Assembly: GCA_005773145.1 (NCBI GenBank)
Contig: SXHS01000093.1
Location: forward strand, 1-12,322
Direction of reading: 5' to 3'
Length of the DNA stretch: 12,322 nucleotides
Source of the DNA: Planctomycetaceae bacterium
GTDB lineage: Bacteria > Planctomycetota > Planctomycetia > Pirellulales > Pirellulaceae
Part shown: positions 6,824 through 12,322 of the stretch, one piece after another
Position numbering within the stretch: the first letter of the stretch is position 1
How the letters are laid out: every line of letters begins with the position of its first letter
Notes under the pieces: model-generated
Databases searched by the model: none
Seen by the model: only the letters and a program-made list of their open reading frames with translations
What the model was told of the DNA's origin: nothing
Made by a program: the position numbers and the translations under genes

Positions 6824-8230
6824 CTATTCCTCGCGCGGTCGCGGAGGCCCAACTGCCACTGCCACCAAATCGTACTTGCTGGTCGCCACAATCTCACATG
6901 GTACCAACTGGCCGGTTGACAATCGCTCACCGGTCACCCAAACGACGCTGTCGACATCCGGCGCATCCGCTGTGCTACGCCCCACCCAGGCATTCGGCTG
7001 CTCGGGGACGGCCGCATCAATCAGAATATCCCGCTGCTGGCCAACCTGCCGCGCGTTCCAAGCAAAGGCAATTTCCTGCTGGGCCGCCATCAACTGGTCT
7101 CGGCGGCGAACACTAACGGCCGGATCGACGTGATCGGGCAGTTGAGCGGCCGGCGTGTCCGGCTCGAGGGAATAGGTGAAGACGCCCAATCGTTCGAAAC
7201 GTTGAGCCACCACGAATTCCAACAACTGTTCGAATTGAGCCTCCGTCTCCCCTGGGAATCCGGTGATGAAAGTTGTCCGTAATATCAGCTCCGGTATACG
7301 GTCGCGCAGCCGAGCCAGCAACTTCTCCGTCTCACCCCGGTCCACTCGTCTCGCCATGCGGCGCAACATGGTGTCGTCAATGTGCTGCAAAGGCATATCG
7401 AGGTAGGGAATAATCCGCCGACTGTCCGCGATCACGTCCATCAACTCATCGGTCACATACATCGGGTACAGGTACATCAAGCGAATCCAATCGACACCCG
7501 ATACATCCTCCAGTTGACGCAGCAGGTCCGTCAATCGCGGCGCGCCGTACAGGTCCAGGCCGTAATAAGTAGTATCTTGAGCCACCAGGATCAACTCACG
7601 CGCGCCATCGCGCACCAACTGCCGCGCCTCGTTGACAATCGCTTCGATCGGTTTCGACGCATGCTTGCCGCGCATTTTGGGGATCGCGCAAAACGTGCAT
7701 AGTCGGTCGCAGCCTTCTGAGATCTTCAAGTAGGCAAAATGCTTGGGGGTCACACGCAGGCGGTTTTCATCCGATAAGGCACGGACCGGCGCGGGACGGA
7801 ACACGGTTCTCTGTTCATTCAAATGGCCCACCAATCGGTCGGCAACCGCTGTGATCTCCTCACGTCCGAAAACGCCAACCAAGTGATCGATCTCCGGATG
7901 TGTCTCCAAGAGTGCCTCGCGCTGACGCTCCGCGAGACATCCCGAGACAATGACGCCCTTGGTTCCCCCCTTTCGCTTCAACTGCAGCATCTCTTGGATG
8001 ACGGATAGCGACTCCTGACGAGCCGCTTCAATAAAACCGCAGGTGTTGACCACGACAAAATCGGTGCCGGCCGGGTCATGGACCAGGTCGTACCCATCGA
8101 GCCGTAGCAAACCGAGCATGCGTTCGCTGTCGACGAGGTTCTTCGGGCAACCCAGACTCACGAAGGCATACTTTCCCTTCGTACCCACGGCGGGTTTGGG
8201 GGCCAATGGTATTGGCGTCGAAATGGTCAC
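6824..8230 (-). CDS. rimO: Ribosomal protein S12 methylthiotransferase RimO
   Basis: This radical SAM enzyme adds a methylthio group to a conserved Asp of ribosomal protein S12. The N-terminal domain holds the three cluster ligands Cys28 (SLGCPKN), Cys64 (VNTCGFI) and Cys98 (SGCLAER). The radical SAM ligands are Cys174, Cys178 and Cys181 (EGCDRLCTFCAIPKMRGKH). DMPLQHIDD and TTFITGFPGET are typical of the methylthiotransferase family, and about residues 401-462 form the TRAM domain. The SLGCPKN/NTCGFI wording and CAIP motif point to RimO, not MiaB. The start is GTG 8230, with GGAG 6 bases upstream and a stop close behind. The length of 468 is slightly above the E. coli protein. The gene heads a likely rimO-pgsA-CPBP operon. 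Confidence 0.97.
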   Translation of the reverse strand: MTISTPIPLAPKPAVGTKGKYAFVSLGCPKNLVDSERMLGLLRLDGYDLVHDPAGTDFVVVNTCGFIEAARQESLSVIQEMLQLKRKGGTKGVIVSGCLAERQREALLETHPEIDHLVGVFGREEITAVADRLVGHLNEQRTVFRPAPVRALSDENRLRVTPKHFAYLKISEGCDRLCTFCAIPKMRGKHASKPIEAIVNEARQLVRDGARELILVAQDTTYYGLDLYGAPRLTDLLRQLEDVSGVDWIRLMYLYPMYVTDELMDVIADSRRIIPYLDMPLQHIDDTMLRRMARRVDRGETEKLLARLRDRIPELILRTTFITGFPGETEAQFEQLLEFVVAQRFERLGVFTYSLEPDTPAAQLPDHVDPAVSVRRRDQLMAAQQEIAFAWNARQVGQQRDILIDAAVPEQPNAWVGRSTADAPDVDSVVWVTGERLSTGQLVPCEIVATSKYDLVAVAVGPPRPREE

Positions 8231-8236
8231 AAAATA

Positions 8237-8240
8237 CTCC
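8237..8240 (-). promoter_or_regulatory. Ribosome binding site deciding the GTG start of rimO
   Basis: GGAG on the minus strand lies 6 bases before GTG 8230. A TAG about 5 bases further upstream and the lack of an ATG before the first conserved motif leave this GTG as the best start. Confidence 0.7.
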
Positions 8241-8282
8241 GCCTAACACAAGGGAATGCGAAACGCTGAACCTACCACACAC

Positions 8283-8297
8283 GGCGGCACAGCCACC
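8283..8297. repeat. Short hairpin in the rimO leader region
   Basis: On the minus strand GGTGGC and GCCGCC pair over six positions (one T-G pair) around the loop TGT. It lies about 50 bases upstream of the rimO start and might be in its leader RNA or form part of a repeat family. Confidence 0.4.
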
Positions 8298-8434
8298 GCA
8301 CGAGTGCCTCCCCATCGTACCATTTCCCCGATCGGCAGGGGAAGCATGGTGCCAGAAACCGACGGAAACGGAGAGAATCTAACCATCTTTGGCTACCCCG
8401 GGCCGCTTGTTTGCCCATGCATGTGTCATCGTAG

Positions 8435-8453
8435 CCTGGGGCAACGCCCCAGG
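8435..8453. repeat. Perfect 8-bp hairpin repeat unit
   Basis: CCTGGGGC at 8435-8442 is followed by the loop AAC and the exact reverse complement GCCCCAGG at 8446-8453. The arms are GC-rich and lie outside genes, as expected of a REP-like unit. Confidence 0.7.
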
Positions 8454-8477
8454 AAGAGTGTGGATCCGAATGTCTGA

Positions 8478-8494
8478 GTTGGCCAAAGGCCAAC
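8478..8494. repeat. Perfect 7-bp hairpin repeat unit
   Basis: GTTGGCC (8478-8484), loop AAA and GGCCAAC (8488-8494) form a perfect stem-loop only 24 bases from the neighbouring palindrome. The two units together look like one composite intergenic element. Confidence 0.7.
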
Positions 8495-8557
8495 GTCACG
8501 ACCTGGGACGAAGTTCGTCATCGAAGTTTGTGAGTTCCATGCCCAGCCCAGGAACGA

Positions 8558-8586
8558 GAGACCGCCGGCAAGATGCCTGTGCCACT
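8558..8586 (-). repeat. Dispersed repeat, copy 2
   Basis: The minus strand of these 29 bases matches 1864-1892 at 25 positions. It ends 15 bases before the stop codon end of the fabI-like gene at 8602, so it would lie in that gene's 3' untranslated RNA. Confidence 0.65.
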
Positions 8587-8601
8587 GGGGGAGAGCCAAA
8601 C

Positions 8602-9396
8602 CTAGCGGCGGACGAGTTCTTGGTCGAAGTAATTAATCGCCATGCCAGCATCCACCACAACCGACTGGGCGTTGATGCCGCTTGAGCGAGGACTCAACAG
8701 AAACGCCGCCACATCGGCTGCCTCTCGCGTTTGCACGGCCTTTTTGCGTGGTATGACCTGCTCGGCATACAAATACGAGTCGACATATCCGGGGATCCCT
8801 GCCGACGCCGAAGTCTTAAGAAGCCCCGGGGCAACCGCGTTGAACCGCACACGAGAAAAGCGGCTAAACGACTTGGCCAGGAACGCCAAGGAGGAATCCA
8901 GCGCCGCCTTGATGGGGGCCATGAATCCGTAGTTTTCGCTCGCCATCCGTGTCGTGGAAATCGAAACGGTCACCACCGACGCATCGGGATCCAGAAGGTC
9001 ACGGAGGGCATTGGACAGGCTTACAAGCGAAAAACACGAAATATCCACCGCTCGCAAGAACTGACTCTTCGTCGTTTCGTGGAAGGGCTTCATGCCCTCT
9101 TCATAATCGGCAAAGGCAATCGAATGCAACATGCCGTGCAACGGGCCGTACTGCGCCGCGACGTTGGCACGCAGCGACTCGATTTGCTCAGGCAACTCCA
9201 CGTCGCAGACCAACAGCTCTCGACCGGGAAAAACCGACTGTAAACTGGCACGCCTCGCTTCGCTGCGGACCACATAGATCGGTTCCGCGCCCACTTGTTC
9301 CAGCACTTGTCCCACGGCGTAGGCCACGCTCTTGCGGTTTGCCACTCCGAGCACCAGAATTTTTTTGCCAGCCAATTGCAGAAAATCCGTGGTCAT
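8602..9396 (-). CDS. FabI-like enoyl-[acyl-carrier-protein] reductase (SDR superfamily)
   Basis: A 264-residue short-chain dehydrogenase of the FabI group, expected to reduce trans-2-enoyl thioesters with NAD(P)H. LGVANRKSVAYAV (16-28) is the divergent FabI nucleotide motif, and LHSIAFAD (90-97) matches the family. Tyr156 and Lys163 (NYGFMAPIK) keep the Tyr-x6-Lys spacing of E. coli FabI. VRFNAVAPGLLKTSAS (183-198) and the C-terminal end SSGINAQSVVVDAGMAINYF complete the fold. The residue aligned with E. coli Tyr146 is Ile146, so the family's usual Tyr-Tyr-Lys set is incomplete. ATG 9396 overlaps the stop of the condensing enzyme gene by 4 bases (ATGA), showing a coupled operon. It may be the general enoyl reductase or one dedicated to the adjacent condensing enzyme; the sequence does not decide. 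Confidence 0.88.
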   Translation of the reverse strand: MTTDFLQLAGKKILVLGVANRKSVAYAVGQVLEQVGAEPIYVVRSEARRASLQSVFPGRELLVCDVELPEQIESLRANVAAQYGPLHGMLHSIAFADYEEGMKPFHETTKSQFLRAVDISCFSLVSLSNALRDLLDPDASVVTVSISTTRMASENYGFMAPIKAALDSSLAFLAKSFSRFSRVRFNAVAPGLLKTSASAGIPGYVDSYLYAEQVIPRKKAVQTREAADVAAFLLSPRSSGINAQSVVVDAGMAINYFDQELVRR

Positions 9397-10532
9397 ACGG
9401 CAACTCGCCCCTCCGGACGAGGCTCCGGGCGGATCCCGCCCAAAAGGCTCTCGTCCCGACCGGATACCAAGCTACGATGCCATTCCACGCCCAGCATCAC
9501 ACAGTTGATCCCCGATCCAATCCCCAGCAACCCCACCCGATCACCGCTTTGGAAATGACCTTGTTCGCAACCGAGGGCCATCGTCACGGGCAACGCCACC
9601 GAGCCCGTGTTGCCCAGGGTTTGCAATGTCGCGAAATCGCCGACCGGATCGAGCCCCAAAGATTCCAACAACAATTTTCGATGCGCGGATCCCACCTGAT
9701 GGCAAACCGTCTTATCGAGCCCGCCGACCGCTTCCTGCATTTGCGCTAGGAATCCGCCAAAGGTCTCGACCCCAGTCGCGATCCCCTCGTGCATCAGTTG
9801 TTCGGAATCGGTTTCCATCCACGGAGACATACCATCGGCCACCGCCTCGTCACCACCGCTATGGCAGAGTCGGTGAAATGCCGTGTGAGCGCGCCCCGTA
9901 CCAATCACCAGACGGTTCCCCGTGCGCGAAATTTCCGAGTTGATCAACACGACGGCGCAGCTGGCGGAGCCAATGGTTAAAGAGGCGACGATGGATTTAA
10001 TGGCCTGGCGTGACATGTCGGTATCGCGATTCAGTCGCTCGATCGTATTCTCCAATAGCTGACGACTCCCCTCAGTTCCCACCACGACCCCCGCGCGGAT
10101 TTGGCCCAGCTCGATCATGTTGGCGACCTGCACGATGCCGTTCAACAGGCCCAGGCACGCATTGGACACATCGTAGATCAAACAATCCGCCGGCAATCCC
10201 GCCTCGCAATGCACGCGACTCGCCGTGGCTGGCTCCAGATGATCGCGGCAGACGGAACCGTGTACCAAGGCGCCCACATTTTGACGATCCAATTCGGCCG
10301 CTGCGAGTGCCCCTGTCACACTGAGCACGCTCTTCTCGCTGGGGAGTGTGCCGGTCTCCCAGAGTCGCCGTTGCTGGATGCCAGTCATGAACTCCAGCCG
10401 ACCTTGAGGGAGTCGCAATCGCCGATACAGAGGTTCCAACTGCTGCTCAATCTGAGCGCTACTGACGACTTGCTTCGGCAAGACATACCCGAACGATTCC
10501 AGGCAAACTTTCTGATATCGCAATCGCATCAT
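9393..10532 (-). CDS. OleA-like beta-ketoacyl synthase III family condensing enzyme
   Basis: A 379-residue thiolase-fold enzyme with catalytic Cys126 (DVSNACLGLLNG), His278 (CHQVGSAH) and Asn308 (TLGNTGSVALP). From memory of Xanthomonas OleA, the shared stretches are the RRLW segment (55-58), SVCRDHLEPATAS (93-105), the LENTIERL region and the end LLGIGSGINCVMLGVEW. Glu100 lies exactly 26 residues before Cys126, as Glu117 and Cys143 do in OleA, and His to Asn is 30 residues in both. OleA joins two fatty acyl-CoAs head to head; FabH instead joins acetyl-CoA and malonyl-ACP. A 28-residue tail after residue 351 is extra. The start overlaps the propeller gene's stop (ATGATG, 10532/10529), with GAGG just upstream. 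No oleB, oleC or oleD is visible nearby, so the product is open. Confidence 0.87.
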   Translation of the reverse strand: MMRLRYQKVCLESFGYVLPKQVVSSAQIEQQLEPLYRRLRLPQGRLEFMTGIQQRRLWETGTLPSEKSVLSVTGALAAAELDRQNVGALVHGSVCRDHLEPATASRVHCEAGLPADCLIYDVSNACLGLLNGIVQVANMIELGQIRAGVVVGTEGSRQLLENTIERLNRDTDMSRQAIKSIVASLTIGSASCAVVLINSEISRTGNRLVIGTGRAHTAFHRLCHSGGDEAVADGMSPWMETDSEQLMHEGIATGVETFGGFLAQMQEAVGGLDKTVCHQVGSAHRKLLLESLGLDPVGDFATLQTLGNTGSVALPVTMALGCEQGHFQSGDRVGLLGIGSGINCVMLGVEWHRSLVSGRDESLLGGIRPEPRPEGRVAV

Positions 10533-11839
10533 TTCGCCTCAGGAGCACGGGCCGTCGCACCGATGCGGTACAGGTGGGATGAACCGCGAATCAGCAAGGC
10601 TCCATCCATCGCGGCATAGGAGGCCAACGTACGTTCCTTCAAATCGTTTCGTGCCAACTCACGATACTCGCCGCCCGGTTCCACAACGATCCCCACTCCG
10701 TCCTCATCCTGAAAGTAGAGCTTTCCGTCTGCCAACAGTGGAGATGCGGAGAAATTTCCCCCCACGCGGTGCTGCCATTGCACTTTGCCTGACTGGGCGT
10801 CGACGCAACTGGCAACACCCGCGTCGGAGATCATAACCAACGAATCCCCCGCGAGCACCATGGAGGGAGTATGGGGGGCGCCCCGATCCAACGTCCAAGC
10901 CACATGACTCTCCGTCACGTCCCCTTGGCCATCCGGCCGAATTGCCATGACAATCGGCCGATCGTAGCTGGTGCTGATGAATACCAGACCATGCCCGAAC
11001 ACGGGACGCGGTATGACGCTGTACCCATCATAGCGGACGCGCCAGATCTCGTCGCCAGTACTCGGGTCGTGTGCGGTGACACAATTGGCGCCGGGACTGA
11101 TGATCTGCGGACGACCCTTCACCTGGATCAAGAGCGGTGTGCTGAAGGAAAATTTACGATCCCCATCCGTCTTGCGATCCATCGCCCAAATACGTTGTCC
11201 ACTAGCGCGATGGACGGACACGATGGACTGAGTGTCCGCGCCGTCTGCGCTAAAAACGAGTCCCTCACCCGCCAAGATGGGCGAACCACCACCACCATGT
11301 CGCGTTTCATACTGCGTACCGTTGTAACGCCAAACCATCCGTCCGCTACGCTCCAGGCAGGCCGTTCCTTGGTCGGCAAAATGGACATACAGCTTTCCGT
11401 CGCTTAGCACGGGAGTAGGACTGGCGTGGCTATTTTTCTGGTGCATGGCCGGAGCCTTCTCGCCCGCCTGCTTGAACACCTCAACATCCCAAACCTTGGC
11501 CCCATCGACGACTGAAAGACACATCGCGCGTAGCGATCGAGGGCTATCCGGGGCATCCCCCGTCGGCACCGCACACGTGATGAAGATCTGCTGATCGTCC
11601 AACACGGGGCTCGACCAGCCCTCTCCCGGCAAGGCCGATTTCCACACCACGTTCTCATGGTCACTCCACGTGGTGGGGAGCTGCGTGGCGGTGGAAATGC
11701 CTTGGCCTGCCGGTCCGCGAAACTCCGGCCAGCCAGACTCCACACCGTTCGCCGGCCTGACGATCGTCAAAACGCCGACCAACAAAACAGCGACCGGCAT
11801 CACCGTCGCCAAGTTTCGCCGCACCTGCGGGATCAACAT
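10529..11839 (-). CDS. Secreted PQQ-like beta-propeller repeat protein
   Basis: The frame extends up to a TTG at 11908, but ATG 11839 is preferred: AAGGAAA ends 6 bases upstream and a normal signal peptide follows (VRRN, hydrophobic core LATVMPVAVLLVGVLTIV, ANG before VES). The mature protein opens with WPEFRGPAGQGIS, common in planctomycete propeller proteins. About seven blades follow, each with variants of 'SP.L.DGKLYV' and 'SG...W', for example SPTPVLSDGKLYVHF, SGRMVWRY, STGDEIWRVRY, SGKVQWQH and SPLLADGKLYFQDEDG. No enzyme or dehydrogenase catalytic residues are evident, so PQQ binding is doubtful; a binding or scaffold role outside the inner membrane is likelier. Its stop overlaps the start of the condensing enzyme gene by 4 bases, which makes it the first gene of that operon. 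Confidence 0.88.
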   Translation of the reverse strand: MLIPQVRRNLATVMPVAVLLVGVLTIVRPANGVESGWPEFRGPAGQGISTATQLPTTWSDHENVVWKSALPGEGWSSPVLDDQQIFITCAVPTGDAPDSPRSLRAMCLSVVDGAKVWDVEVFKQAGEKAPAMHQKNSHASPTPVLSDGKLYVHFADQGTACLERSGRMVWRYNGTQYETRHGGGGSPILAGEGLVFSADGADTQSIVSVHRASGQRIWAMDRKTDGDRKFSFSTPLLIQVKGRPQIISPGANCVTAHDPSTGDEIWRVRYDGYSVIPRPVFGHGLVFISTSYDRPIVMAIRPDGQGDVTESHVAWTLDRGAPHTPSMVLAGDSLVMISDAGVASCVDAQSGKVQWQHRVGGNFSASPLLADGKLYFQDEDGVGIVVEPGGEYRELARNDLKERTLASYAAMDGALLIRGSSHLYRIGATARAPEAK

Positions 11840-11845
11840 GGAGTG

Positions 11846-11852
11846 TTTCCTT
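11846..11852 (-). promoter_or_regulatory. Ribosome binding site deciding the start of the propeller gene
   Basis: AAGGAAA on the minus strand lies 6 bases before ATG 11839. The alternative starts further upstream (TTG 11908, ATG 11890) would add a basic extension before the signal peptide and have no equally good site. Confidence 0.6.
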
Positions 11853-12010
11853 ATCAAGGGAGCGCGACGATTGCTCATTGGTTTGGACATGAACGACCTG
11901 TAACTCAACCTCGCTTCCCTAGTTTCATAGAGCCCTACAGCAACGCATGGGGGCCCAGGTTGGCAAAGCCAGCATAAACGAGTCGCTGATCGGCGAAAAG
12001 CGGACCTCGT

Positions 12011-12322
12011 TTAGCCAATGGCCTGCCAACCGTCGGGAACCACCCCGTCCTTGATGATTACAGGGACACCATCACGTACGGCGCAGAATTCGGCAAGATC
12101 CTGATTCGGATCTCCTTGGGGAGGCACGATCCGCACCCGCTGGCCAATGTGACAGTTCTTGTCGACAATTGCCCCTTCAATCATGGAACCGTCCCCCACA
12201 CCGGTAGGTGGCCGCCCCCAGGCCAGATTGCGTTTCCGGTCGTGGTCTCCTTCGTACTCGTCGGATCCCATGAGCACCGAGTTTCGGATGGTAACGTTGT
12301 TGCCAATGACGCAGCGTACGCC
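12011..12322 (-). CDS. glgC: Glucose-1-phosphate adenylyltransferase, C-terminal fragment (truncated by window edge)
   Basis: The open frame enters from the right edge and ends at TAA 12011, giving 103 residues. They begin GVRCVIGNNVTIRNSVLMGS, followed by DEYE, GVGDGSMIEGAIVDKNCHIG and a tail with DGVPVIIKDGVVPDGW. This is the left-handed beta-helix domain at the end of ADP-glucose pyrophosphorylase, where the SVLMGSDxYE and AIVDKNCxIG repeats and the final IxxGxVPDGW are typical. The enzyme makes ADP-glucose for glycogen synthesis; the helix domain takes part in subunit contacts and allosteric control. The catalytic domain lies outside the window. A 171-base gap separates it from the propeller gene start, so they need not share a transcript. 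Confidence 0.93.
   Translation of the reverse strand, partial: GVRCVIGNNVTIRNSVLMGSDEYEGDHDRKRNLAWGRPPTGVGDGSMIEGAIVDKNCHIGQRVRIVPPQGDPNQDLAEFCAVRDGVPVIIKDGVVPDGWQAIG

Larger units (their letters stand above)
8231..8601. other. 371-base gap between fabI-like gene and rimO, rich in palindromes
   Basis: No convincing gene is present. The short open frames overlap the palindromes and resemble no family I know. Three hairpin units and one dispersed repeat are listed separately. The rimO promoter should lie at the left end, but I see no convincing -35/-10 pair. No T-tract follows the hairpins, so termination after the fabI-like gene is plausible but unproven. Confidence 0.7.

Noticed and set aside
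8435..8494. CRISPR array or integron attachment site
   Set aside because: The palindromes differ in sequence and are not regularly spaced; no cas gene, integrase or recombinase is present.
8272..8685. Small open frames of 70-100 codons in the gap before rimO
   Set aside because: They read through palindromes and into the fabI-like gene, lack ribosome binding sites and show no recognisable domain.

Overview
The window looks like a piece of a planctomycete chromosome, probably from the Pirellulales. This is an inference from high GC, a secreted PQQ-type propeller with the WPEFRGP opening, a conserved-looking rimO-pgsA-CPBP run, an NTase/HD-type protein and palindromic repeats between genes. 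No 16S rRNA or other marker is present to prove it. Every gene that can be supported lies on the minus strand, so transcription runs from high to low coordinates. No tRNA, rRNA, CRISPR array, transposase or phage gene is visible.

Layout in order of transcription. At the right edge is the last 103 residues of a GlgC-type glucose-1-phosphate adenylyltransferase (12322-12011). After a gap comes a tightly coupled trio: a secreted PQQ-like beta-propeller protein (11839-10529), a thiolase-fold condensing enzyme of the OleA/FabH group (10532-9393) and a FabI-like enoyl reductase (9396-8602). Each junction in the trio is a 4-base ATGA overlap. A 371-base gap rich in palindromes (8601-8231) follows. 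Then come rimO (8230-6824), pgsA (6777-6199) and a CPBP intramembrane protease (6140-5109), separated by about 46 and 58 bases.

After a 141-base gap comes a second cluster: a protein with a probably degenerate nucleotidyltransferase region plus an HD-like domain (4967-3852), a GNAT acetyltransferase (3855-3286) and an iron-type alcohol dehydrogenase of the hydroxyacid-oxoacid transhydrogenase group (3255-1975). A 286-base gap carrying a large inverted repeat and a good sigma70-like promoter leads into the 5' part of a DsbD-type thiol:disulfide interchange protein, which runs off the left edge (1688-1).

Pathways. The window mixes housekeeping functions (ribosomal protein S12 modification, phosphatidylglycerol phosphate synthesis, glycogen precursor synthesis, disulfide reduction) with a less standard lipid cassette. 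The condensing enzyme keeps the Cys-His-Asn triad and also a Glu exactly 26 residues before the catalytic Cys, as in OleA of head-to-head hydrocarbon synthesis. The reductase beside it has Ile where E. coli FabI has Tyr146. That pair, linked to a secreted propeller protein, and the degenerate NTase/HD protein are the most interesting genes. At the DNA level, the repeat families in the three largest gaps are the most notable signal.
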